The notes: generated by a model not told the origin, from the letters alone. 64,000 bases of DNA from JAICYJ01 sp963737445 (GCA_963737445.1 CAVTSO010000009.1:62001-126000); one strand, 5' to 3'. Counted from the stretch's first letter, positions 1 to 8,857 are shown. Numbers and translations are program-made.

Positions 1-75
1 ACGCGGCCCTTGGAGTCGAACAGCACGACCGCCGCAGCCAGGGTTGGGCCGTGGGGCTGGTCGTCGGGGATCAAG

Positions 76-150
76 GGTGACCGGTGGGACTCGAACCCAC
101 GACCTCCTGGACCACAACCAGGGGCTACCACCAGCTGAGCTACGGCCACC
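76..150 (-). tRNA. tRNA-His (GTG anticodon)
   Basis: On the minus strand the sequence folds into a full cloverleaf with a 7-bp acceptor stem (one G-U pair), a TTCGAGT T-loop and a GTG anticodon. An extra G at position -1 is encoded (plus-strand base 150) and faces a C discriminator (base 76), the identity pair of bacterial tRNA-His. The CCA end is not encoded. It decodes CAC/CAU. Confidence 0.96.
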
Positions 151-232
151 GCGTGCCCTCAGGATACCGGTATCGGCAAACGGCCGCCCTGTTCGCCCGA
201 TTCTCGGCCGGCGCGGAGGCAACGAGCAGCCC

Positions 233-367
233 CTGATAGAGAGGTGCCGGGCACCGTTCCATCACCCGTGACAGCGGTGTCGCGGCAGTCACGCGCTGGT
301 CACGGCTGTTACGACGTAGCCCGGCACCGTTCCATCACCCGTGACCAGCGCGTGACGCTGCCGTGAC
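233..367. repeat. Palindrome-headed repeat with phased CGTGAC boxes (locus 1)
   Basis: There are two tandem copies. The first starts with a GGTGCC/GGCACC palindrome at 242-255 and runs into CGTGAC at 267-272, with GTCACG boxes at 288 and 299. The second copy, from about 318, has CGTGAC at 340, 351 and 362, an exact 11-bp period. Bases 233-272 are identical, in reverse complement, to 36301-36340. It lies in the non-coding gap between tRNA-His and the KAP NTPase gene. I see no protein-coding capacity in it. Confidence 0.85.
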
Positions 368-376
368 GGCCTCCGG

Positions 377-2455
377 TCAGGCGGCGAAGCTGTCTGACTG
401 CTGGTTCTCGCCCTCGGTGTAGTCGGCGCTGGTCGCCTGCTGGAGCAGCTCGTGGTCGAGCACGAACCGGCGCATCAGCTGCTTCTCCTGCTCGGTGCGG
501 TCCGGCTGCTCGGCCAGGTCCTTGACCCGATCGACGATCGCGCCCGGCTCCAGGAACGGCCGCAGCCGCCGATGATCCAGCCGGTTCTCGACCCGCGGCC
601 CGCGCGCGCTCGCGCTCGGCTGCCCGGCGCTGCGCATGAACGGCTGCAGGAACGCGACCAACCCCTCGTCCGTCTCGATCGAGCGCGACACCCACGCCCG
701 GCACTCGCCGCGGTTCCAGCTCGCCCAACAGGTCAGCGCGTCGCCCATCTTGGGGGCGCCCAGCAGGCTGCCGCCCTCGGCCTCGTCGCGCACCGCCGTC
801 AGCGCCAGGTTCTCGACCTGCGCCAGCTGCGACAGCGTCACCAGCGTCTCCGCGCCCTCCGTCCACTCGCCGCCATACTTGCCGTGCTGCTGGCCAAGCA
901 TGATCACGATGTCGGTCGTGGTCGCGATCGAGCCGCCACTGCCGATGCCCTCCTCCAGCAGCGACACGCGCTCGTCTTGCTCCACCTGCAGCAGCAGCCG
1001 CCGCACGATCCGGCGCAGGTGCTGCCAGATGTCGATTTCCAGCCGCCCGCTCTCCTCGCGCCGCAGCAGCTCGTTCGCCGCCTGGAACAGCGCCCGCATC
1101 GCCGCCTCCATCTCCTCGCGCTCGCCGCTCTCCCCGATGTGGTTCTCGAGCCGGCTCAGGAACGCCTGCAGCCGCTGCGGCGCGTCCGGGCCGGGGTCGC
1201 GCGCCAGCTCGATCAGCGTGGCCGCGAACTGGTTCGTGTCGCCGAAGTGCTCCAGCTTCGACGCCAGGTCGGCGTTCGAGATGCCGCCGCTCGGGATCGC
1301 CAGCTGGAAGTAGACCGGGAACGTCTCCTCACTGGCCACCAGCAGCAGCGTCCGCCACGTGTCCTCCGGCATCGACGCCAGCACCCGCGCGCCGAGGATG
1401 TCGCCCAGCCGCGGGAACAGCCGCATCAGCAGGTTCGTGGCGCGCGAGCGGTCTTCCTCCGACAACTGCTCGCCCCAAGCCTCGTGGTAGCGCTTGGTCT
1501 CGCCCAGCGACCCGTCCTCGTCGCGCCGGGCGGTGACCGGCAGCAGGAACGCCGACGGCCGCCGCCGCACCGCGTCGTAGGCGACGGGGCAGAACAGCCG
1601 CAGCGTCTCGAGCGCCGTGAAGTCGATCGGGTTGACCTCGCCCCTGACCGCCGCGTACGTGGCCGTGGTCGCGTTTACCAGTCGGACAACGTCGCGCGGG
1701 GTGCGTAGAAAGGGATCGATCGCGTGGGTGCAGATGTCGATCCAGTAGTCCGGATGCACCAGTCCGCCCTCGCGGGCCTCGGCCAGCAACGACTCAATCC
1801 GGTCGACGAACATCTGCTGCAGCAGCGCACGGTCGGCCAGCGGCAGGTCGATCTCGAGCTGCAGCGTCTTGTCGATCCCCTCGCCGCTGACCAAGTCACG
1901 GCTGAGCGAGATCACGAACACCAGGTTGGCGATCGGGGCGGCCGACGCCAGCAGCCGCAGCAGCTCCGCGAGGCGATCCGGCACCAGCCGGTCGGCGTCG
2001 TCGATCAGCACCACCACGCGCTTGTCGCCGGAGCCGAGCGTCGAGGCCACCTTCGTCAGCAGCGCGGATATCTGCGTGGGGTCGGGAAGCTGGTCGGCGC
2101 TGGATCCGAGCGCGGCCGATGCCAGCAGCTGCACGAACCGCTGCTCCAGATCGGCGCCGCCGGACAGCAGCCACGGGTTCCAGTCGACCACCGTCCACTT
2201 GGCGGCTGCCGGGTGCGCGCGCAGCGCCGCCCGAGTCAGGTTGAGCGCGGTCGTGCGCCCGCCGCCGGGGTCGCCGTAGAGGCCGACCGTGATCCCGTCC
2301 TTGGGGGATAGCGTCGCGATCACCGAGGCCAGGTGTGCCGCAAAGACAGCATGGCCGAGCGCATCGGCCGACGCGTCGCTCAGCGGCCGATCGGGTGACA
2401 GCTCCGAAGCGTGTGTGGGCGTTTCGATGTGCGGCCTCGCGATCCAGTTTTCCAA
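377..2455 (-). CDS. KAP family P-loop NTPase
   Basis: A 692-residue soluble protein of the KAP NTPase family (STAND-like ATPases related to Kidins220/ARMS and phage-exclusion PifA). The Walker A region is at residues 61-69 (GDPGGGRTT) and has Arg where the invariant Lys is expected; Walker B is clear at 147-157 (VVVLIDDADRL). I see no membrane helices, although many KAP proteins insert them in the NTPase domain. The C-terminal half is helical and of unknown function. The TTG start directly follows a purine-rich AGGAAGG. The gene is flanked by tRNA-His and tRNA-Leu. Family members are often linked to membrane-associated or anti-phage roles, but nothing here fixes the job. The product class is confident; the function is not known. 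Confidence 0.8.
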   Translation of the reverse strand: MENWIARPHIETPTHASELSPDRPLSDASADALGHAVFAAHLASVIATLSPKDGITVGLYGDPGGGRTTALNLTRAALRAHPAAAKWTVVDWNPWLLSGGADLEQRFVQLLASAALGSSADQLPDPTQISALLTKVASTLGSGDKRVVVLIDDADRLVPDRLAELLRLLASAAPIANLVFVISLSRDLVSGEGIDKTLQLEIDLPLADRALLQQMFVDRIESLLAEAREGGLVHPDYWIDICTHAIDPFLRTPRDVVRLVNATTATYAAVRGEVNPIDFTALETLRLFCPVAYDAVRRRPSAFLLPVTARRDEDGSLGETKRYHEAWGEQLSEEDRSRATNLLMRLFPRLGDILGARVLASMPEDTWRTLLLVASEETFPVYFQLAIPSGGISNADLASKLEHFGDTNQFAATLIELARDPGPDAPQRLQAFLSRLENHIGESGEREEMEAAMRALFQAANELLRREESGRLEIDIWQHLRRIVRRLLLQVEQDERVSLLEEGIGSGGSIATTTDIVIMLGQQHGKYGGEWTEGAETLVTLSQLAQVENLALTAVRDEAEGGSLLGAPKMGDALTCWASWNRGECRAWVSRSIETDEGLVAFLQPFMRSAGQPSASARGPRVENRLDHRRLRPFLEPGAIVDRVKDLAEQPDRTEQEKQLMRRFVLDHELLQQATSADYTEGENQQSDSFAA

Positions 2456-2530
2456 CCTTCCTCATCGGCGCAATGGTGCCGGGTCTTGATCGAAATCGCC
2501 GGAGGATCGAATAACCTGCTCCAGACACGC

Positions 2531-2613
2531 GCGGGCGTGGCGGAATTGGTAGACGCGCCGGCCTTAGGAGCCGGTGGCTTCAGGCCGTGGAGGTTCGAGT
2601 CCTCTCGCCCGCA
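2531..2613 (+). tRNA. tRNA-Leu (TAG anticodon)
   Basis: The acceptor stem GCGGGCG/CGCCCGC has an A discriminator. The anticodon loop CTTAGGA gives anticodon TAG, and there is a long class II variable arm and a TTCGAGT T-loop. It reads CUA leucine codons. CCA is not encoded. A possible -10 box, TAACCT, lies at 2512-2517. Confidence 0.96.
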
Positions 2614-2661
2614 TCGGCCGAGAGTTTGGCCGAATCTCCTGCGCGGGGCACTGAGGGTAGG

Positions 2662-3795
2662 GTGAGCACCAACTCCCGAGCCGAAGACGTCGCTGCCGTG
2701 TCCTCCACCGTTGGCCTCGCCTCCGGCAAGATCGCCGTGGGCGAGACACCGCGCAATGTCGTGCTGGACGTGCCGTTCCGCGTGATCGCGAAGGTGCTGT
2801 TCTCGGTATTCGTATTCACGATCGCCGTGTCGCTGCTGGCGAGCGTCCGCAGCGTCCTGGTCTGGGTCGGCCTGGCCCTGTTCATCGCCGTCGCGCTAAA
2901 CCCGGCGGTCGTCCAGCTCGAGCGCGTGATGCGCCGCACGTGGGCGGTGGTGACCGTGTTCCTGGCGTTCGTGGTCGGCCTGCTGGCGGTGCTGGCACTG
3001 CTGGTCGCGCCGTTCGTCGGGCAGATCGACCGCATTCCGGAGAGCGCCCCACAGGCCGCGAACCGCCTGGCGAGAAATCCGCTGATCCATCGTCTCGACC
3101 AGCACTACCAGGTCATCGATAAGGTCAAAGCACACGCGTCCGACCTGCCCGACGTCGTGTTCGGTGCCGCCGGTACGGTTGTGAGCGGCGTGGCTGCGAC
3201 GGTGACCGTGCTGTTTCTTGCGGCCTTCGTGCTGTTCGAGCTGCCGCAGATCAACGAGCTGATCCTGTCCCAGCTGCGACCCAAGGGGGCCGAGCGCGCC
3301 TGCGAGATCGGCGGGCACATCAACCGCACGGTCGGCGGCTACGTCGCCGGCAACCTGCTGATCTCCGTGATCGCCGGCGTCGTCGCCGCGCTCACGCTGT
3401 GGATCCTCCACCTCCCCTACGCGCTGACGCTGGGGGTGGTGGTGGCGATCGGCGACCTGGTGCCGCTGGTGGGCGCCACCATCGCGTCGATCCTGGTGAT
3501 CGCGGTCGCGTACTTCGCGGGTGGCACCACCGATGGGATCATCGTGTTCGTCGTGATCATGGTCTACCAGCAGATCGAGAATCATCTGATCCAGCCGGCC
3601 GTCTACCGCCGCACGGTGCAGATGCCGGCACTGGTGGTGCTGATCGCCGTGCTCACCGGCGCGGCGCTGCTGGGCATCCTCGGCGCGCTGATCGCGATCC
3701 CGATCGCGGGCACCATCCAGGTGGTGGTGAAAGACCTGCTGCGCGAGCGGGCCGAGCGCATCAGCGCTCAGGAGCCGGGCGCGGCGTCTGGCTGA
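2662..3795 (+). CDS. AI-2E family transporter (PerM/YdiK-like permease)
   Basis: A 377-residue polytopic membrane protein of the AI-2E transporter superfamily, which includes PerM, YdiK and sodium/proton antiporters. Hydrophobic segments form a pair near residues 35-75, one near 85-110, and a C-terminal block of about five helices. The conserved family region near EnHLIQPAVY is present. The GTG at 2662 is chosen because upstream in-frame starts fall inside the tRNA-Leu gene and a GAGGG precedes it. The 3' end overlaps the convergent slipin gene by about 35 bp. The substrate cannot be told from sequence, and autoinducer-2 export is not implied. Confidence 0.88.
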   Translation: MSTNSRAEDVAAVSSTVGLASGKIAVGETPRNVVLDVPFRVIAKVLFSVFVFTIAVSLLASVRSVLVWVGLALFIAVALNPAVVQLERVMRRTWAVVTVFLAFVVGLLAVLALLVAPFVGQIDRIPESAPQAANRLARNPLIHRLDQHYQVIDKVKAHASDLPDVVFGAAGTVVSGVAATVTVLFLAAFVLFELPQINELILSQLRPKGAERACEIGGHINRTVGGYVAGNLLISVIAGVVAALTLWILHLPYALTLGVVVAIGDLVPLVGATIASILVIAVAYFAGGTTDGIIVFVVIMVYQQIENHLIQPAVYRRTVQMPALVVLIAVLTGAALLGILGALIAIPIAGTIQVVVKDLLRERAERISAQEPGAASG

Positions 3796-4701
3796 CCGCC
3801 CCGTTCGGGGCGGCGACATGCCCGGCCGCTTCCGGCGCCTTGAACCCCGACGCCATCGCGCCCATGGCCTGCGTCAGCTCGGCTCGGGACGATCCAGATC
3901 TTGTTGGCCCCCGGCCGCGATCTGCGGCAGCGCCTGCAGGTACTGGTACGCCAGCACCTTCGAGCGGGATTGGCGGCGTGGATCGCGTTGAACACGGTAC
4001 TCGATGGCCTTGGCCTGGCCCTCGGCCTGCAGCATCTGGGACTGCCGCTCACCGTCGGCGCGCAGGACGTGCGGACTGCTTCTCGCCCTCGGCGGTGAGG
4101 ATCTGCGACTGCTTGACGCCCTCGGCGGTCAGGATCGCCGCCCGCCGGTCCCGCTCGGCCCGCATCTGCTTCTCCATCGAGTCGCTGGATGCTCGGCGGC
4201 GGCTCGATCGCCTTGATTCGACGCGGGTGACCTTGATGCCCCACTGGCCCGTGGTCTCGTCGAGCACCCCGCGACAGGTCGTCGTTGATCTCGTCGCGGC
4301 GAGGTCAGCGCCTGCTCCAGGTCAAGCGAGCCGATCAGGTTTCGCAGAGTCGTCACGGTCAGCTGCTCGATCGCCTGGAGGTAGTCGGCGATCTCGTAGG
4401 TGGCCCGACCGCGCGTCGGTCGACCTGGAAGTAGATGACGGTATCGATGCTGAGACACGAGGTTGTCCGAGGTGATCACCGGCTGCGGCGGGAACGACAC
4501 GACCTGCTCGCGCATGTCGATCATCTGGCGCACGCGGTCGACGAACGGCACCAGGATCACGAGCCCGGGGCTGAGCGTCCGCGGGTAGCGGCCCAGCCGC
4601 TCAACGACGCCGGCTCGTGCCTGGGGGACGATACGCACCGTCCGAGCGACCACGATCAACAGCGTAAGAATGCCTATGGCGGCGACGATTGCCTCAATCA
4701 T
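3761..4701 (-). pseudogene. Slipin/stomatin (SPFH, band 7) membrane protein, frameshifted
   Basis: Joining frames gives a full slipin: an N-terminal membrane helix, an SPFH core (RAGVVERLGRY, then FVDRVRQMIDMREQ), a helical stretch with the duplicated motif ILTAEGxKQ, and a C-terminus around NKIWIVPS. Slipins form ring oligomers on the inner membrane and often pair with NfeD, which is absent here. The ATG at 4701 follows AAGGAGG. At least four indels break the frame, for example an extra base just after IWIVPS. Protein-level conservation persists across every break, so the damage is either recent or a sequencing error; I favour error given other broken genes nearby. Confidence 0.8.
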
Positions 4702-4823
4702 TTCGTCCTCCTTACCGCGGTGGGAGAGAACCACACATCGCCTGACCAGGCGTTGGGGTCAGAATCTCCCGCCGGCCGAGGAGTGGAGCCGACGTGTTAC
4801 AGAGGGTAGCAGCGTGGGATTGA

Positions 4824-5423
4824 CTATTGCTTTTCGGGACCGGGCAGCAGGGCGCGCCCGTCCACCACCGCTGCAGCGATATCGACCAGCTTCCGGTTCG
4901 CGCTGCGAGCATGGGCTCGGAGCATCTCGAACGCCTGCGTCTCGTTCGTGTCGTGTCGCTCCATCAGGATGCCCTTTGCGCGTTCGATCACCGCGCGCCG
5001 CCCAAACGCTCCCTCGAGGTTCTGGAACTCGGCGAACCGGCGCAGCACGATGTCGATCGAGTCCTGCAGCTGGTCAGGGTTCGTGTCGGTGATGTACGCG
5101 AACACGCCGCGCTTGGCAGCCTCGCCGACGAACACGTGGTCGTCGGTCTCCAGCAACGCGATGACGGGGCACGCGGCCTGGCGGACGATCTCGCCGATCA
5201 GCTCCAGGGCATGGTCGGTGCTGTCGCCCAGCCCGACCAGCGCCACATCGGGGTGCTCGCGCTGGGTCACGGCGGCGACCTCGTCCACCTCGATCGACCG
5301 CGCCACCACCTCGTGTCCGAGGCCGACGACCACGCTGGTCACATAGTCAAGCCGGTCGCTCCGCTGGTTGGCGATCAGGACGCGGAGGTGCTGATGCTCG
5401 GGAGCGTCGTTCACGAAACCCAA
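4824..5423 (-). CDS. ANTAR-domain protein with a pseudo-receiver
   Basis: A 199-residue protein with a response-regulator-like fold at about 13-125 and a C-terminal ANTAR domain at about 137-190 (AVIERAKGILMERH, then AFEMLRAHAR). ANTAR domains bind paired RNA hairpins and prevent transcription termination. The receiver lacks the usual phospho-acceptor: in DVALVGLGD a Gly (about residue 64) sits where Asp is expected, and the conserved Lys near the fifth strand is also missing. It therefore probably does not act as a classical phosphorylated regulator. Two stable hairpins lie directly upstream in its leader (5432-5479), a possible target for autoregulation. Confidence 0.88.
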   Translation of the reverse strand: MGFVNDAPEHQHLRVLIANQRSDRLDYVTSVVVGLGHEVVARSIEVDEVAAVTQREHPDVALVGLGDSTDHALELIGEIVRQAACPVIALLETDDHVFVGEAAKRGVFAYITDTNPDQLQDSIDIVLRRFAEFQNLEGAFGRRAVIERAKGILMERHDTNETQAFEMLRAHARSANRKLVDIAAAVVDGRALLPGPEKQ

Positions 5424-5431
5424 GTGTACAT

Positions 5432-5463
5432 CTGGGGAGGGCGCCCCTCGGCACCCTCCCCAG
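5432..5463 (-). promoter_or_regulatory. 14-bp stem hairpin in the ANTAR gene leader
   Basis: Read as minus-strand RNA, this folds into a 14-bp stem with a single G-U pair and a GAGG tetraloop, ending 8 nt before the ANTAR start. No U-tract follows on the minus strand, so it is not a standard intrinsic terminator. It may end transcription from the 95-residue upstream gene or act as a regulatory leader. Confidence 0.6.
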
Positions 5464-5465
5464 AA

Positions 5466-5479
5466 CGGAGCTCGCTCCG
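5466..5479 (-). promoter_or_regulatory. Small hairpin preceding the main leader hairpin
   Basis: CGGAG/CTCCG forms a 5-bp stem with a 4-nt loop, only 2 nt from the large hairpin. Together they give a tandem stem-loop arrangement. The loop is shorter than the hexaloops typical of known ANTAR targets, so this remains tentative. Confidence 0.4.
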
Positions 5480-5489
5480 CGGAACGGAG

Positions 5490-5777
5490 CTAGTGGGCGA
5501 CGAGCTCGCCGGCCACGCTGTGCGGCTTGGTCATCTCAGGCAGGTTGGTCTGAACCCAATCCTGCGCGACGGTGATCGAAGCCTCGGCGTCGGCCTTCGT
5601 CTTGAAGACGCTGATCGACATCACCGCGTTCTGGTCATCCTGCGGAGTCAGCAGCTCGTACGACACGAACCCCTGGGTCTTGCTCAGGATCGGACGCAGC
5701 TCGCTGCTGGCCTTGCGGGTTGCGTTCTCCCGCATGGAGGGACCGAGATTCTTATACTCGCGGATCAGGGCATACAT
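5490..5777 (-). CDS. Small ABM-fold-like hypothetical protein
   Basis: A 95-residue soluble protein. Its N-terminal YALIREYKNL strand, central helix, and C-terminal region with a V..DW.Q pattern resemble dimeric alpha-beta barrel (antibiotic biosynthesis monooxygenase-like) proteins; this is a resemblance, not a firm family call. The ATG follows a GGGAG Shine-Dalgarno sequence. The ANTAR gene follows on the same strand after a hairpin region. No catalytic residues are evident. Confidence 0.65.
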   Translation of the reverse strand: MYALIREYKNLGPSMRENATRKASSELRPILSKTQGFVSYELLTPQDDQNAVMSISVFKTKADAEASITVAQDWVQTNLPEMTKPHSVAGELVAH

Positions 5778-6026
5778 AGTCCTGCTCCCTTCCTTGGTGT
5801 TGGTCCAGGGGCGTCGGTAGCTGGTTGCTATACGTTACGGCGGCCCTGGGAAACCAGATGGTCGCGCCGTAACCCGAAGCGCAACCTCAAGAGGCGGGAG
5901 CCGTCAGAACCAACCTGCGGCCACATCTCGCCGGGGTCGCGCTCCAAGTATCATTGCAGGTCGAGCCGGTAATTACAAATACGAACCGCTCCAATACACA
6001 GCATCTTGAAGCCAGGAGGGACTTTT

Positions 6027-6197
6027 ATGCAATTACCCACCGATCGAGCCGTTACGGTTCGCTTTATAGACGGCAAGGAGTTGACGGTGATGGTGCGGGA
6101 ATCCGACCAGCTCGGCATCCTGGTCGAGTCCGCCGAGGGCCAGGCGCGGACGATCGTGATCCCGTGGAGCGCCATCAATCAGGTCACCTGGCAGTAA
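6027..6197 (+). CDS. 56-residue LSm/Hfq-like small protein
   Basis: A short beta-rich protein with an N-terminal VTVRFIDGKELTV strand pair and a C-terminal IPWSAINQVTW strand, reminiscent of Sm-like folds. The ATG at 6027 is preferred to the upstream in-frame start at 6006 because AGGAGG lies just ahead of it. Whether it binds RNA is unknown. It is followed by the tiny membrane protein at 6300. Confidence 0.65.
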   Translation: MQLPTDRAVTVRFIDGKELTVMVRESDQLGILVESAEGQARTIVIPWSAINQVTWQ

Positions 6198-6299
6198 AGC
6201 GTGATAGAATAAGGCGTCGCGGCCCAACCCTTGCCACGGCGCGCCTGGCCCAAATACTTCGGCCATCCGTGTTGTTTGACTGGTTGAAGGAGGCCTGGG

Positions 6300-6374
6300 A
6301 TGCTCTACATTCTCATCATTCTGATCATCGCTGCTGTGGCGTATTACTTGTATCGCCGTCGCATGAACGCCTGA
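6300..6374 (+). CDS. 24-residue single-pass membrane microprotein
   Basis: The sequence starts MLYILIILIIAAVAYYLY and ends with a basic RRRMNA tail: one transmembrane helix with a cytoplasmic positive patch. GAAGGAGG lies 7 nt upstream of the ATG, and TAGAAT at about 6206-6211 may be its -10 box. It falls below usual annotation length limits. No homolog is recognised; its size suggests a membrane-anchored regulator or a subunit of a larger complex. Confidence 0.6.
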   Translation: MLYILIILIIAAVAYYLYRRRMNA

Positions 6375-6408
6375 CCGGCCGCGTAACAGAACGCCGTCGC
6401 GATGGAAC

Positions 6409-7317
6409 ATGCGGATAGCGTCGCGGGTTGGATTCACCAGGTGGCAGGTCAGATGCGTTCGATCTCGCTGCCAGATACTGGTGCTCGCGCTGGCGCTGCA
6501 CACCTGTGAGATGCTCCTGAACGCGTTGGCGTGGCGCAACATCCTGCGCCGTGCATACCCGCGCTCCCACGTGTGCTACCGGGCGATCCTGGGCGGCTAC
6601 GGCGGCGGAGTCGCGCTCAACTCATTCCTGCCGGCACAGGCGGGGACGGTGGCCATGCTCGGCATCTACCGAGCGGAGATCCAGTCCTCGACCGCCCTCG
6701 GCCTGCTGGGAGCGGGCGTCGTGCAGAACGCGTTCTACGCGGTCATCGGCCTGGCTGTCTGCGTCGCCCTGATCGCCACGCAGCAGGGTGCGCTCGATCC
6801 CCAGTTCGGCTCGCTGCATGCGCACGCGGTACTCGTCGTGGTCGGTGCGATCGTGCTCGGGCTCGCATTCTGGGCCGTCCATCGCCGGTTTCGCAAGGCC
6901 CTCGCGCGGGCCAAGGAGGGCGCGGCGATTCTCGCAGAGCCGCGTGTCTACGCAGCGCAGGTGCTCGTCGTCGAGCTGGCCGCCTACGTGGTGCGAGCGG
7001 CGGTGACCGGGCTCTTCATGCGTGCCTACGGGCTGCCCGTGTCGCCGCAGAGCGTGCTGCTTGTCCTGGCCGTCAACTCGGTCTCCTCGACGCTCGCGTT
7101 CACCCCCGGCGGCGTCGGAACCCAGCAGGCGCTGGCGTCGGCCGCCCTGCGCAACGTGGCTCCTTCGAGCGCCGTCGCGGCGTTCTCTCTGGGCCAGCAG
7201 CTGATCCTGGCCGCGTGGGACATCGTGTTCGGCGCGCTCGCGCTCGCGTCGATCATCGGCTGGAGTGCCACCCGCACGTTCGCCCGCCGGGGTCGTCTGG
7301 CCCACTCGGTCTCCTGA
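6409..7317 (+). CDS. Lysylphosphatidylglycerol synthase-type TM (UPF0104/YbhN-like) membrane protein
   Basis: A 302-residue integral membrane protein with the typical motifs of the LPG-synthase TM/UPF0104 family: GYGGGVALNSFLPAQAGTVA near the N-terminal third and FTPGGVGTQQA near the C-terminal third. About seven or eight hydrophobic helices are visible. Members act as lipid flippases or uncharacterised membrane proteins; the catalytic aminoacyl-transferase domain of MprF is absent. The start is uncertain, because the region ahead of it lacks a clear ribosome site and an ATG in another frame begins at 6402. Confidence 0.8.
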   Translation: MRIASRVGFTRWQVRCVRSRCQILVLALALHTCEMLLNALAWRNILRRAYPRSHVCYRAILGGYGGGVALNSFLPAQAGTVAMLGIYRAEIQSSTALGLLGAGVVQNAFYAVIGLAVCVALIATQQGALDPQFGSLHAHAVLVVVGAIVLGLAFWAVHRRFRKALARAKEGAAILAEPRVYAAQVLVVELAAYVVRAAVTGLFMRAYGLPVSPQSVLLVLAVNSVSSTLAFTPGGVGTQQALASAALRNVAPSSAVAAFSLGQQLILAAWDIVFGALALASIIGWSATRTFARRGRLAHSVS

Positions 7318-7352
7318 CGCCGGCACGCCGTACCGGCTGTACGTTCCCTCCT

Positions 7353-8857
7353 GTGACCCAGCGATCTGAGCCACTTCTCGGCCTACTCGACGCCGACGCG
7401 GCTCGTCACGGCGCTGATCTGCCCGGACGCGGACGTCCGCCTCAGCCACGCGGAGCTGGCCGAGCTGGTGGACGGGCTGGCCGGGAAGCTGCAGGCCGCC
7501 GGGGTTGGGCCCGGCAGACCGCGTGGCTGTGGTGCTGCCGAACGGGCGTCGAGCTGGTCGCGATCCTGTTCGCGCTGGCCTCGCTGGGCGCTGCCACCGT
7601 GCCGCTCAACCCGGCCTACACCGAGCCCGAGTTCCGCTTCTACCTCGACGACCTCGTCCCGCAGCTGCTGCTGATCGGCGAGTCGGCGGCACCGAACGCG
7701 CGGGCCGCGGCCGGCTCGATCCCGATCGCCGAGGTGGTCGCCGCCTGCGCCCGGTCGGCCGGTCGACCTGCGCGCCGGCGGCCGCGCGCTCGCCGCTGCC
7801 GGCTCGGACGGGGCGGGCGCGCCCGAGCAGATCGCGCTGCTGCTGCACACCAGCGGCACCACCTCGCGGCCCAAGCAGGTGCCGCTGCTGCAGCGCAACC
7901 TGACCGCGCAGGCGCGGTCGATCGCGGCCCACTACGGGCTCACCTCCGACGACGTGTCGTTCTGCGCGATGCCGCTGTTCCACGTCCACGGCCTGATCGC
8001 CTCGACCCTGGCCCAGCTGGCCGCGGGCGGCACGGTGATCGTGCCCCGCCGCTTCAGCCCGCGCCGGTTCTGGGCGCAGGCGGCGGCCGACGCGGCCACC
8101 TGGCTCTCGGCCGGCCCCACGCTGCACCGGATGATCCTGGATCACGCCGCCGAGGCGGATGCGCGCCTGCGGTTCGCGCGCTCGTGCAGCTCCGCGCTGT
8201 CGCCTCAGCTGATGCGCGAGGCCGAGGCTCGCTACGGCGCGCCCATGGTCGAGGCCTACGGCATGACCGAGGCCACCCACCAGATCGCCTCCAACCCGCT
8301 GCCGCCGGCGGCGCGGTACGAGGGATCGGTGGGGATCCCCGCCGGCGCCGAGTTGCGGATCGTCGACCCGGGCGGCGGCGACGTCGAGCCGGGCGCCGCC
8401 GGCGAGGTCGCGATCCGCGGCGCCGGGCTCACCCCCGGCTACCTGAACAACGACCAGGCGAACGCCGAGTCGTTCTTCGACGGCTGGTTTCGCACCGGCG
8501 ACCAGGGGCGGGTGGACGACGGCTACCTGCGGCTGCTGGGGCGGCTGAAGGAGATGATCATCCGCGGCGGCGAGAACATCTCGCCCTACGAGATCGAGGC
8601 GGTGCTGCTCGCGCACCCGCAGGTGGCCGAGGCCGTGGCCTTCGGCGTCGACGACGACAAGTACGGCCAGACCGTGGCCGCGGCTGTTGTCCTGGAAGGC
8701 GACGCAGGCGCCGACGAGCTGCGGCGCCACGCCGCGCGCTCGCTGGCGCGCGTTCAAGGTGCCCGACCGCATCCACGTGCTGGACGAGATCCCAAAGACG
8801 CCCACCGGCAAGGTGCAGCGTCCGCGGATGGCGGCCTACCTGGGGGGGCAGGGGTGA
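7353..8857 (+). pseudogene. Acyl-CoA/oxalate-CoA ligase-like AMP-forming synthetase, frameshifted
   Basis: Joining frames yields a complete ANL-superfamily enzyme: the P-loop LLLHTSGTTSRPK, FHVHGL, AYGMTEATHQ, the GWFRTGD core, GRLKEMIIRGGENISPYEIE, and a C-terminal PKTPTGKVQR catalytic-lysine motif. The SGTTSRPK and LPLFHVHG-like motifs resemble oxalate-CoA ligase AAE3/Pcs60. At least five one-base shifts occur (near 7410, 7521, 7547, 7760 and 8752), each leaving conserved protein on both sides. The stop overlaps the next gene as GTGA, implying co-transcription with the reductase-like gene. Possibly intact in the real genome. Confidence 0.82.

Noticed and set aside
2531..2613. Integrative element attachment site at tRNA-Leu
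   Set aside because: No integrase gene and no repeated tRNA 3' end were found within the window.
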